This document shows, one piece after another, positions 40,833 through 47,886 of a stretch of DNA of 64,000 nucleotides. The position numbers and the translations under genes are program-made. The DNA is from Pseudoleptotrichia goodfellowii (GTDB taxonomy: Bacteria > Fusobacteriota > Fusobacteriia > Fusobacteriales > Leptotrichiaceae). How positions within the stretch are numbered: the first letter of the stretch is position 1; each line of letters starts with the position of its first letter. Location of the stretch: the NCBI RefSeq assembly GCF_007990505.1, contig NZ_AP019822.1, forward strand, positions 310,001 through 374,000, read 5' to 3'. The notes beneath the pieces are model-generated. The model worked only from the letters and a program-made list of their open reading frames with translations, did no database searches and was not told the DNA's origin.

Positions 40833-41633
40833 TTGGATAATGACATCATAAGAGGCACATTTGAAGTGGATTTGAATACCGGGATAACAAAATATAATCT
40901 GACTTCTACGCATACAATTAAGCAAGAACGGATAAAATCGCTGGAAGATTTTTTGGAAAATACTGTTGCAGAAGTCAATGTTGATAAAAGACTGACTACG
41001 GAGCAACGGAAGAAAATTTGGTGTATTTTGGATGATTTTGCTTATTGTAACGGAGGAGATAAAGAACAGTGGCGAGAGCAATTACAGACTGAATTTTGCC
41101 GACAAAGAGATTACGAATACTTTAGCATCTCGGAACTTAAACGAGACGGAGCGAGTAAAGATGTAGCACGGGAATTCATACAATGGTTATGTGAACTTGC
41201 TGTAACTGAAAGCATAGGTTTTAGAGAGGAAACAGGTAATCCTGCCCTATGGGTGCCTGATATTGGTAGATATGTAATAGCTTGTTTAAGAGCGAGAAGA
41301 TGTGCTGTATGCGGAAAGGTACATGACTTTGACAACGGAGATATAGTTGATTTAGATCATTGGTCGACAATCTCAAGTAGTGCAGGAACGTATGAAAATG
41401 ATGATGGTTTGCAAAATCCTTTTGTCTCTTTGTGCCGGTTACATCATTCTGAAAAACACAATATTGGAGTAAAAAGTTTTGAAGAAAAATACCATATAGG
41501 TGGAATCTGGCTTAACGAACAGTTAGTATATGAGCTACTCGATGTTTATCCGAACCATTTTAGACTTTTCAGGAAAAGATTGAAAGAGGGGTATTATGAC
41601 AATGTAATTACAAGGAAGGGAAAGAATGAATGA
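40833..41633 (+). CDS. HNH nuclease (HNHc_6 / NinG-like)
   Basis: 266 residues from TTG 40833. The C-terminal domain has CAVCGKVHDFDNGDIVDLDHWSTI and LCRLHHSEKHNIGVKSFEEKYHI, i.e. a CxxC knuckle, the DxDH catalytic motif and the H-x3-H zinc/metal end. This is the putative HNHc nuclease family that replaces NinG/Rap in many Gram-positive phages. Role in recombination is inferred. It overlaps the next gene. Confidence 0.85.
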   Translation: MDNDIIRGTFEVDLNTGITKYNLTSTHTIKQERIKSLEDFLENTVAEVNVDKRLTTEQRKKIWCILDDFAYCNGGDKEQWREQLQTEFCRQRDYEYFSISELKRDGASKDVAREFIQWLCELAVTESIGFREETGNPALWVPDIGRYVIACLRARRCAVCGKVHDFDNGDIVDLDHWSTISSSAGTYENDDGLQNPFVSLCRLHHSEKHNIGVKSFEEKYHIGGIWLNEQLVYELLDVYPNHFRLFRKRLKEGYYDNVITRKGKNE

Positions 41634-42093
41634 TGTCACAAGAAAAGAAATAGAAGAAATAAGATATTTGAGAGAAGTCGAAAAACTTAAAATAAAAGAA
41701 ATTTCAAAACTTTTAGGAAAAAAATCAAGAAGAATATCTTATATTATTCAAAAATACACTAAATATAGATATAGAAAAATTTTTGAAGATCAGGAAAAAG
41801 AAAAGATTATTAAAATGTTTGAAAGTGGGTATACAAAAGAACAAATAGCAAATACAACAGGAAGAACATTTTACGGTATTTCAAATTTCCTTACAAGACA
41901 TTACGGAATCACAAATTCTTACAGATTAGTGAGAAAAAATAATTTCAAAAAATGGTCTAAGGACGAAGAAGATTATATTTTGAAAAACTATGAACACAAG
42001 ACAGCTGTTCAGATAGCAAAAGATTTAAACAGGACTGTTTTGGGAGTCAGGACGAGGATCATAAAAATGAGGAGAGAAAAAAGAAAAATATAG
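41626..42093 (+). CDS. SANT-like HTH protein, paralogue of the gene at 36347
   Basis: 155 residues. N-terminal HTH (IRYLREVEKLKIKEISKLLGKK), a middle HTH (MFESGYTKEQIANTTGRT), and the C-terminal KWSKDEEDYILKNYEHKTAVQIAKDLNRTVLGVRTRI, which mirrors the WSQEEDDFIYKNY unit of 36347. Probably DNA-binding; may act at the early-late junction. The 136-base gap that follows stays open in another frame and might hold the original C-terminus. Confidence 0.7.
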   Translation: MNDVTRKEIEEIRYLREVEKLKIKEISKLLGKKSRRISYIIQKYTKYRYRKIFEDQEKEKIIKMFESGYTKEQIANTTGRTFYGISNFLTRHYGITNSYRLVRKNNFKKWSKDEEDYILKNYEHKTAVQIAKDLNRTVLGVRTRIIKMRREKRKI

Positions 42094-42229
42094 AAGAGAA
42101 AATTACGGCGGAGGATATACAGAGTATTCAAAAAACGGCATCAAAGGGACGAATCCGCCAATAATAACAAAAAATCCTTTACATTCGGGAATAAAAATAA
42201 AAAAAGATTTTAATAGGAGGAGAAGATAG

Positions 42230-42421
42230 ATGAAAATATTTATTGTAGTAATACTAATGTTATATATATTGATTACGTCGGATATAATAATTAAGACAAT
42301 AAATCTATTTGTAGTAAGCGATTATGACCGCGAAGAATATAAAGCATTTTTTGTTATAATGATATATATCTTAAGTATAATAGGGTTATTGATGTATATA
42401 TACAATATCTTGAAATTATAA
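42230..42421 (+). CDS. Small two-pass membrane protein
   Basis: 63 residues, MKIFIVVILMLYILITSDII and FFVIMIYILSIIGLLMYIYNIL with a short charged loop SDYDREEYKA between. GGAGGAG precedes the ATG. Holin-like topology, but no endolysin is near. Not recognised. Confidence 0.6.
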   Translation: MKIFIVVILMLYILITSDIIIKTINLFVVSDYDREEYKAFFVIMIYILSIIGLLMYIYNILKL

Positions 42422-42446
42422 AATAAATCGGGAGGTTATTTTAAAA

Positions 42447-42602
42447 GTGAAAGAATTGAAATGTAAATTTTGCAAAAAAAAGAAAATGGAATACGAAATA
42501 AAAGGCGGAAGATTTAATTATGATTTCATATGTACGAGGTGCAAGAAAAGAAATATAGGAACAATAGTCGATAAAACTCATAAAAATACCCCGCAAGGTT
42601 GA
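42447..42602 (+). CDS. Com-like zinc-ribbon protein
   Basis: 51 residues from GTG 42447 (GGAGG upstream). LKCKFCKKKKMEYE and YDFICTRCKKRNIG give two CxxC knuckles as in Mu Com, a translational regulator of mom. The family match rests on the cysteine pattern and size only. Confidence 0.65.
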   Translation: MKELKCKFCKKKKMEYEIKGGRFNYDFICTRCKKRNIGTIVDKTHKNTPQG

Positions 42603-42612
42603 GGTCTGATGT

Positions 42613-42669
42613 TTAAAATAAATTGTAACTGATAAACAAAAAAATCAGTACAACTGCTATTTTAAGCAT
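42613..42669 (-). CDS. Candidate type I toxin: 18-residue hydrophobic peptide
   Basis: MLKIAVVLIFLFISYNLF, a single membrane-spanning peptide. The ribosome site AAGGAGG (42683-42677) is perfect and spaced 7 bases from the ATG, which is strong for so short a frame. Size, short charged start and hydrophobic body resemble the 18-19-residue Ibs toxins of enterobacterial Ibs/Sib pairs. It is on the strand opposite to the surrounding phage genes. A leftward small-RNA unit lies just upstream with a 15-nt complement to its leader. Confidence 0.55.
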   Translation of the reverse strand: MLKIAVVLIFLFISYNLF

Positions 42670-42680
42670 TACAGTACCTC

Positions 42681-42695
42681 CTTATAAAAATATAG
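42681..42695. repeat. Arm 1 of a 15-bp perfect inverted repeat (toxin leader)
   Basis: CTTATAAAAATATAG on +, perfect complement of 42766-42780. In the minus-strand mRNA it directly precedes and touches the ribosome site of the 18-residue peptide. Confidence 0.8.
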
Positions 42696-42717
42696 TGGCT
42701 TTTTGGAAGCCAAAATT

Positions 42718-42723
42718 ATTATA
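42718..42723 (-). promoter_or_regulatory. Extended -10 promoter of the candidate toxin mRNA
   Basis: TGTTATAAT on the minus strand: TATAAT with an upstream TG at the extended -10 position. The -35 region is poor. A start near 42711 gives a leader with a GGCTT/AAGCC hairpin at its 5' end. Confidence 0.5.
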
Positions 42724-42725
42724 AC

Positions 42726-42752
42726 AAAAAAGACTGGAAAACACCAGCCTTT
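42726..42752 (-). terminator. Intrinsic terminator of the candidate small RNA
   Basis: Minus-strand stem AAAGGCTGG/CCAGTCTTT (G-U at one position), loop TGTTTT, then TTTTTT. It lies immediately before the toxin promoter. Confidence 0.75.
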
Positions 42753-42765
42753 AATCCAAAAATTT

Positions 42766-42780
42766 CTATATTTTTATAAG
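42766..42780. repeat. Arm 2 of the 15-bp perfect inverted repeat (small RNA)
   Basis: CTATATTTTTATAAG on +, 70 bases from arm 1. Located in the middle of the small-RNA unit. Confidence 0.8.
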
Positions 42781-42813
42781 TTCCCTTTACGGGGTTTGTC
42801 TTAAGACAAATGT

Positions 42814-42842
42814 ATTGTATCATAATTTTTTAAAAAAATCAA
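42814..42842 (-). promoter_or_regulatory. Leftward promoter of the candidate small RNA
   Basis: Minus strand TTGATT (42842-42837), 17-nt spacer, TACAAT (42819-42814). The 16-base palindrome TTTGTCTTAAGACAAA (42795-42810) covers the expected start and may be an operator. Confidence 0.6.
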
Positions 42843-42851
42843 AAATTTTTG

Positions 42852-42895
42852 TTGACAAATTAGTCCCAGATATGATATAAAAAATTGGGACTAAT
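42852..42895 (+). promoter_or_regulatory. Promoter and inverted-repeat operator of the AbrB-like gene
   Basis: TTGACA (42852-42857), 18-nt spacer, TATAAA (42876-42881). The perfect 10-base arms ATTAGTCCCA (42859-42868) and TGGGACTAAT (42886-42895) embrace the -10 box, as expected for an autoregulator. Confidence 0.7.
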
Positions 42896-42909
42896 AGAGG
42901 AGAGGAAAA

Positions 42910-43080
42910 ATGGAAAAAAGAAAATTAAATATCTCTTTCTATAAAGCAGGAACAGGTAAGGCAACGAGATTAACCGTTCCAATAAAGTGGCTAAGAGAAT
43001 TAGGTATAACAGAAGATGAAAAAAGTATTGACCTAATTTTTGATAGAGAAAATCAGCAACTTATAATAAAAAAGAGATAA
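42910..43080 (+). CDS. AbrB/SpoVT-like small DNA-binding protein
   Basis: 56 residues, MEKRKLNISFYKAGTGKATR then LTVPIKWLRELGITEDEKSIDLIFD and LIIKKR. The strand-helix-strand layout (x-R-x-x-VPxxWxxxLGI-x-x..xvxl) is that of AbrB swapped-hairpin domains, often antitoxins. No toxin-like partner of type II lies next to it. Has its own promoter with dyad operator. Confidence 0.75.
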   Translation: MEKRKLNISFYKAGTGKATRLTVPIKWLRELGITEDEKSIDLIFDRENQQLIIKKR

Positions 43081-43195
43081 GAAAAAACTCCTAATAGTCC
43101 TAAAACTAAAAGGAGTTTATGGATATAACTCTATCCTACCAATAGGATTATATCACATAGACTTCTAAAAATCAAAATTTTTAGGAGGAGCTAAT

Positions 43196-43867
43196 ATGAA
43201 ATTATTAGAATGCAAAGAAAATAAAAATGTGAGAGAAATTAAATTTGATGGGAAATCTATTGTTACAGTGTTGATTGGCAACAAGGTATATGTATCGGTA
43301 AAAAGCATTTGCAAGAATTTAGGAATGGATAAGAATTTATCAGATACTCAAATTAAAAAAATTAATAAAGATGAGCTTTTGAAAGGTGCGTCAAAATTAA
43401 CGCACCTCAAAACAAACGGAGGAACACAACAGGTTTTAATGATAGAACTTGATTATTTGCCAATTTGGTTAGCGAAGATAAATCTGTCGAGATTTACAGA
43501 AGAACTAAAAGAACAATTATTAAATTACCAGTTAAGGGCTAAAGATGTATTAGCCGATGAATTTTTAGGGAAAAGAAAGCTTGAAAATAAAGTCCGATAT
43601 GAGCCTGAACTAAATGAAATTGAGGACAGATCAAAAAGAATAAGAAAAAATCAGGATATTGTAAGAAGTTTGCTAATCCAAATAGCAAATGATTATGATT
43701 GGATAAAATATAGAGCAGGTCTTGGTTTTCAAAGAGCGAAATTTAACTATAAAGAAAGCAAAAGAACAGCATTTATTCTTGAAGGTAAAGAACTCACTAT
43801 AGAAGATATTGACAAATTAAATACTGATAGCTTAAAAAGAACAGAAAAAGAATTGAATGAAATTTAA
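43196..43867 (+). CDS. Phage antirepressor N-terminal domain protein (P22_AR_N type)
   Basis: 223 residues. FDGKSIVTVLIGNKVYVSVKSICKNLGMD and QVLMIELDYLPIWLAKINLSRFTEELKEQLLNYQLRAKDVLADEF match P22_AR_N. The C-terminal part is helical and different from ORF6C. Third antirepressor-like gene of the prophage. A 115-base leader with several short hairpins (AAACTCCT/AGGAGTTT among them) separates it from the AbrB-like gene. Confidence 0.82.
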   Translation: MKLLECKENKNVREIKFDGKSIVTVLIGNKVYVSVKSICKNLGMDKNLSDTQIKKINKDELLKGASKLTHLKTNGGTQQVLMIELDYLPIWLAKINLSRFTEELKEQLLNYQLRAKDVLADEFLGKRKLENKVRYEPELNEIEDRSKRIRKNQDIVRSLLIQIANDYDWIKYRAGLGFQRAKFNYKESKRTAFILEGKELTIEDIDKLNTDSLKRTEKELNEI

Positions 43868-43876
43868 TAAAAATAC

Positions 43877-43904
43877 TTGAAAAATAATGGAAATAGGGTA
43901 TAAT
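43877..43904 (+). promoter_or_regulatory. Promoter of the membrane-protein gene at 43929
   Basis: TTGAAA (43877-43882), 16-nt spacer, TATAAT (43899-43904), then AAAGGAG and the ATG at 43929. Confidence 0.65.
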
Positions 43905-43928
43905 ATATATAAAAGGAGTTGGTAGATA

Positions 43929-44444
43929 ATGAGTCTAAGGAAGTTTAACATTAAATTTACTTTGTTTGCAGCATATTTTCTCTCTATTATTTTTATTGCT
44001 TTTCCACCATTTTTGATAGCAACAATATTGTTTCATAGAAGTCTTTTAAAAAAAGAAAAAAACTTTTATGACGAATTAAGAAAAATAGGATTCAATAATT
44101 ATAGAGAAGTGGAAACAGGACAAAATAAATATCTTATATTTAACGATGACGGACGTTTTATAGAAACGCTTCACCATAGATATAAAATATTTGATATAAG
44201 AGATTACAATGTAGAATTTAATGTTCCTAATCGCCAAAATCAAGTAGTAAATATGCTTGTGGCTCAAAAAGTTGCGGGAGATTTAGGAGTTTTAGCAGCA
44301 TTAGGAGCAAGTATTAGCTATTTAATATTAAGAAAAAAAGGAGAGTTTTCGGATTCGATAAAGTACAGCATAGCTGGACAAAAATCAATAGAAACTTTGG
44401 CTAACTTTCTTTTTTACTACAAAGAAAAAGGATTTATATCATAA
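43929..44444 (+). CDS. Membrane protein of unknown function
   Basis: 171 residues. N-terminal membrane region (LFAAYFLSIIFIAFPPFLIATILF), a soluble middle strand-rich part (KYLIFNDDGRFIETLHHRYKIFDIRDYNVEFN) and a second hydrophobic region near 118-135. Own promoter, placed between early and late genes, so it may be expressed in the lysogen. A superinfection-exclusion role is possible but only by position. Confidence 0.6.
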   Translation: MSLRKFNIKFTLFAAYFLSIIFIAFPPFLIATILFHRSLLKKEKNFYDELRKIGFNNYREVETGQNKYLIFNDDGRFIETLHHRYKIFDIRDYNVEFNVPNRQNQVVNMLVAQKVAGDLGVLAALGASISYLILRKKGEFSDSIKYSIAGQKSIETLANFLFYYKEKGFIS

Positions 44445-44448
44445 TATA

Positions 44449-44477
44449 TTGAAGTTTATCTCAAATAATGATATAAT
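44449..44477 (+). promoter_or_regulatory. Promoter of the RNA preceding the late operon
   Basis: TTGAAG (44449-44454), 17-nt spacer, TATAAT (44472-44477). Transcription would start near 44484. Confidence 0.7.
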
Positions 44478-44483
44478 ATAAAA

Positions 44484-44608
44484 AATAAAAATATATTTGG
44501 AACCAGAAACAATTTCTGGGTAAGCAAAGTAACAACAGGCTTTTTATTCGCAGAGTCCCAAGCGGACCTTTTACGTAGCAATACGTAGAGGGTTCGCTTT
44601 TTCTTTTG
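44484..44608 (+). ncRNA. Structured small RNA between early and late genes
   Basis: A promoter at 44449-44477 and a very strong terminator-like hairpin at the end define about 125 nt without a reading frame. It contains the perfect hairpin CCAGAAA/TTTCTGG with loop CAA (44503-44519) and ends in an 18-pair stem. TGGG (44517-44520) could pair with CCCA (44557-44560). Structured RNAs occur next to terS in many phages; the family here is not identified. Confidence 0.6.
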
Positions 44609-44609
44609 T
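44560..44609 (+). terminator. Very strong terminator hairpin before terS
   Basis: About 18 pairs (several G-U), arms 44560-44577 and 44582-44599, closed by the GNRA-type loop GCAA and followed by TTTTCTTTT. It should stop the small RNA and early read-through just before the late genes. Confidence 0.8.
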
Positions 44610-44635
44610 CAGATTTTTACAGGAGGGAAAATGAT

Positions 44636-45334
44636 GTGTACGAAGACATAAAACCGTTAATTAAAGATGAGTACGAAAACGGAACAAGTATGAGTGTACT
44701 GTCGAAAAAATATAATACAAATCTCAGCAGTATAAAGAAGTGGAGTTCTCAAGAAAATTGGATTAAAAAAAAACAAAATAAGGTAACCAAAAATAAAAGT
44801 AACCGAACCAAAAAAAGTAACCAAAATAATTCGGTTACTTTAGACAGAGAAACGCAGATAAAAAAAGATATTCTTAAAGGGAAAAGTAAAAAAGAGATAA
44901 TGTCGGAATATGACATATCGGAAAGAACGTATCAAAGAAAAGCTAAGAGCATAAGACAAGCAAGACTGGAAAAGACGGAACGATATTTAGATATGATAGC
45001 GGAAAAAGTTTACCCAGATTTGGAATCCGTTTTGGAGAACACTGAAAAGGCGAAAAGGAACTTAGTTGTGCGTTCGATTAAAGAGGTAGGCAACCAAGAA
45101 ACCGATATTAAAAAGATACAAGAATACAACAAAGCTTTTAACTCTATCAAGCAAATGGCGAACGATATAATGAGGACTGGAAAAATACTAACACCATTTG
45201 AGCTACTCGAAATAGATAAGCAATTATCAGAGGAAGAATTACAACAGCAAAAAATTGATGTTGAAAAAAATAAAAATTTGATAACAGAAGAATTTGAACA
45301 GGTAGTGATAGTGGATGACACAGATAAAGATTAA
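44636..45334 (+). CDS. terS: Terminase small subunit
   Basis: 232 residues from GTG 44636. The N-terminal HTH DEYENGTSMSVLSKKYNTNLSSIKKWSSQENW is the DUF1804/PBSX-type DNA-binding domain; a second HTH-like unit (KSKKEIMSEYDISERTYQRKAKSIRQARLEKTERYLD) follows, with an acidic helical end. AGGAGGG lies 9 bases before GTG; the closer ATGs at 44631 and 44634 are out of frame and end after a few codons. Overlaps terL by 20 bases. Confidence 0.85.
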   Translation: MYEDIKPLIKDEYENGTSMSVLSKKYNTNLSSIKKWSSQENWIKKKQNKVTKNKSNRTKKSNQNNSVTLDRETQIKKDILKGKSKKEIMSEYDISERTYQRKAKSIRQARLEKTERYLDMIAEKVYPDLESVLENTEKAKRNLVVRSIKEVGNQETDIKKIQEYNKAFNSIKQMANDIMRTGKILTPFELLEIDKQLSEEELQQQKIDVEKNKNLITEEFEQVVIVDDTDKD

Positions 45335-46574
45335 AGACATTATTGGTTGTAATTATGACAAATTCTGGAATGATAAACATTTTTATAGAGTTGTAAAAGG
45401 TTCAAGAGGTAGTAAGAAAAGTAAAACGATAGCAATAAATATGATTTACAGGATTATGAAATACCCTGAAAGCAATTTGCTTGTAATAAGAAGGGTGTTC
45501 AATACTTTAAGAAACAGTTGTAGAGCTGATTTGATTTGGGCGATTAACAAGTTAAAAGTAAATCGTTTATGGAAAATCCCCAAAGGAGAACATACTTTGA
45601 CTTATTTGCCGACAGGACAACAGATATTGTTTGCCGGATTAGACGATCCGCTAAAATTGACATCAATAACAGTAGCGAACGGATATTTGAATTTTGTCTG
45701 GATCGAAGAATGTTTTCAAATTGAAAAACAAGAGATGTTTGACACTCTTGAAGAAAGTATAAGGGGTAAGCTCCCTGACGGACTTTTCCATCAAATTACA
45801 TTAAGTTTTAATCCATGGTCAGAAGATCACTGGCTAAGAAAAAGATTTTATAACGATACGTATGATAGAACATATATAGATGATCTAATATATGCTATTA
45901 CAACTGACTATACAATGAATGAATTTTTGGATGAAGTAACAATAAAAAGATTTGAGGAAATGAAAACTAAAAATCCAAACAGATTCAAAGTTGCAGGAAT
46001 GGGCGAATGGGGAATAGCGGAAGGACTTGTTTATGACAACTGGGAAATACTTGAGTTTAATGCTTTATTGATGTTAAGGACCAATTTTAAATTAGAAGCA
46101 GTGTTCGGACTTGACTTCGGATTTACTAACGATAATACAGCATTTGTAGCAAGTATAGTCGATTTAGAAAACAAACGATTATATATATTTGATGAATTTT
46201 ATGCAAGAGGAATGTTGAACAATGAAATAGCCTTAGAAATAGAAAGGCGAGGTTATTCAAAAGATGAAATTATAGCTGATAGTGCCGAACAAAAGTCAAT
46301 TGAAGAAATAAAGAGGCTTGGAATTTCAAGAATAAAAGCAGCTTCAAAAGGAAAAGGAAGCGTTAATCAGGGGATACAATATTTACAACAATTCGATATA
46401 TATGTACATCCAAAATGTAGGAATGTGATAATGGAACTAAAAAATTATATTTGGGACGTAGATAAAAACGGAAATACATTAAATAAACCAATCGATAGTT
46501 ACAATCATGCACTTGATGCATTACGTTATTCTATTGAAAAATATAGTGTCGGAGGAATGCACGGTATATTATAG
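45315..46574 (+). CDS. terL: Terminase large subunit (PBSX/Terminase_3 type)
   Basis: 419 residues. Walker A-like VVKGSRGSKKSKT (about 26-38), Walker B YLNFVWIEEC, coupling motif TLSFNPWSEDHW, and nuclease motifs GLDFGFTNDNTAF and ADSAEQKSIEEIK plus HALDALRYSIEKY. It cuts and pumps DNA into the prohead. Complete length for this family. Confidence 0.95.
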   Translation: MTQIKIKDIIGCNYDKFWNDKHFYRVVKGSRGSKKSKTIAINMIYRIMKYPESNLLVIRRVFNTLRNSCRADLIWAINKLKVNRLWKIPKGEHTLTYLPTGQQILFAGLDDPLKLTSITVANGYLNFVWIEECFQIEKQEMFDTLEESIRGKLPDGLFHQITLSFNPWSEDHWLRKRFYNDTYDRTYIDDLIYAITTDYTMNEFLDEVTIKRFEEMKTKNPNRFKVAGMGEWGIAEGLVYDNWEILEFNALLMLRTNFKLEAVFGLDFGFTNDNTAFVASIVDLENKRLYIFDEFYARGMLNNEIALEIERRGYSKDEIIADSAEQKSIEEIKRLGISRIKAASKGKGSVNQGIQYLQQFDIYVHPKCRNVIMELKNYIWDVDKNGNTLNKPIDSYNHALDALRYSIEKYSVGGMHGIL

Positions 46575-46584
46575 GAGAATATAA

Positions 46585-47886
46585 ATGAACAAAAAAAAGA
46601 AAAAATATAATGGATTCGCGAGTAACGCAAGGAATAGTACAAAAGGAACGGAAAGAGATACGCTAAATAGACAAATTCCTGTGAAAAAATATTTGAGTGT
46701 AGAGATGATAGATGACTTAATCGCAAGTAATGAATTTGCAAAAATAATACTGAATGCTCCGATAGAAGATGTTTTAAAAAATGGACTTGATATTGCAATT
46801 TTACAAGATGATGGAACGGATGATATAGAAAGTACAAAAAAACTGAAAGAAAAATTAGATAAACTTGATTATCTTGAAAAAATAATGAATTTTATGTCAG
46901 AAGTTCGTAAACATGGATATGCGATTATGTATTTGAATACGCTACATAATATTGAGACAGAAACGGCGGATGAACTCGGAGAGAGATTTCAAATTGAAGC
47001 TTTAAATATATTTAGCAAATCCGAAATAGCAAAACTAAAACTCGAAAACTCGAAATTATCTCTGAAGTACGGAGAAATAAAAGAATTGCAGATAAAGAAC
47101 TATAAAGATAATAATCAGGTAATAAATACCGAAATACATCCGAGCCGTGTCGTTTTTTCAAGAATAAATGAGGATAAAAAAGAGATAGGACAATCAATAT
47201 TTAATTCTCTTTTTGAAAGAATGGTAATATTTGATAGTACGGAATGGAGTATTGGGCAGTTAATATATAGAGCTGTATTTCTAATTTTAAAGACGGACAA
47301 CGCTACAATGGATAAAATAAAAGAAAGCGGAGGAATAAGAGATAAAGAAGAAGAAATAAATGCTTCGACTTTGGCAGTAATAGGACAAGATGACGAATTA
47401 CAAGTAATAAACTCAACTGGGGGATTGGATCCTGAAAAATTTATAAATGCAGTTTTAACTATATTATCAATACATACAAATATTCCGAAACAGAGACTCG
47501 CAGGAAATACTCAAGGAACACTTGCGGGATCACAAGAAGATGCTAAAAAATACGCCGAATACTTAAAAAGATTTTTTAATAAGCACATTCTTCCTGTTAT
47601 CAACAGCTTAATTGACAAAGTATTAATTGAACTTAAAATATCGCAATCATATAGAGTGAGTCTACCAAATTTACTCGAACCGACAGAGTCAGAACAAATA
47701 GAAAACAGCTTAAAAAAAGTTGAATTAGATACTAAAAAACTTGAGTATTTAGAAAAGGCAGTAAACATTATATCTAATAATGAACTTATAGAAAAAAAAG
47801 ATAAAGTTGCAGAAATAATTAAAAGGCTTGGAGAAGATGATTTTGATTTTGAAGCACTGTTGAAAGAGTTGAGTGAAAATGATTGA
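46585..47886 (+). CDS. Portal protein (DUF1073 / Phage_portal_3 type)
   Basis: 433 residues. FAKIILNAPIEDVLKNGLDI, FMSEVRKHGYAIMYL, HPSRVVFSRI and the long C-terminal helical part with PKQRLAGNTQGTLAGSQEDAKKYAEYLKRFF (the typical PxxrLfG-x-s-p-gG...d...Y) fit DUF1073 portals. Forms the dodecameric vertex for DNA entry. Confidence 0.88.
   Translation: MNKKKKKYNGFASNARNSTKGTERDTLNRQIPVKKYLSVEMIDDLIASNEFAKIILNAPIEDVLKNGLDIAILQDDGTDDIESTKKLKEKLDKLDYLEKIMNFMSEVRKHGYAIMYLNTLHNIETETADELGERFQIEALNIFSKSEIAKLKLENSKLSLKYGEIKELQIKNYKDNNQVINTEIHPSRVVFSRINEDKKEIGQSIFNSLFERMVIFDSTEWSIGQLIYRAVFLILKTDNATMDKIKESGGIRDKEEEINASTLAVIGQDDELQVINSTGGLDPEKFINAVLTILSIHTNIPKQRLAGNTQGTLAGSQEDAKKYAEYLKRFFNKHILPVINSLIDKVLIELKISQSYRVSLPNLLEPTESEQIENSLKKVELDTKKLEYLEKAVNIISNNELIEKKDKVAEIIKRLGEDDFDFEALLKELSEND

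Larger units (their letters stand above)
42726..42807 (-). ncRNA. Candidate antitoxin small RNA (about 80 nt)
   Basis: Promoter at 42842-42814 and terminator at 42752-42726 define a short leftward RNA. It holds arm 2 (42766-42780), complementary over 15 bases to the toxin leader. The terminator is a 9-pair stem AAAGGCTGG/CCAGTCTTT (one wobble) with loop TGTTTT and six U. Pairing would cover the edge of the toxin ribosome site. Confidence 0.5.

Noticed and set aside
42230-42421. Holin
   Set aside because: Two-pass topology fits, but it lies between early regulators and no endolysin is near.
42766-42780. 15-bp inverted repeat as the ends of a small transposable element
   Set aside because: Arms contain transcription signals of the small-RNA unit between them, no target duplication, no transposase; leader pairing explains it better.
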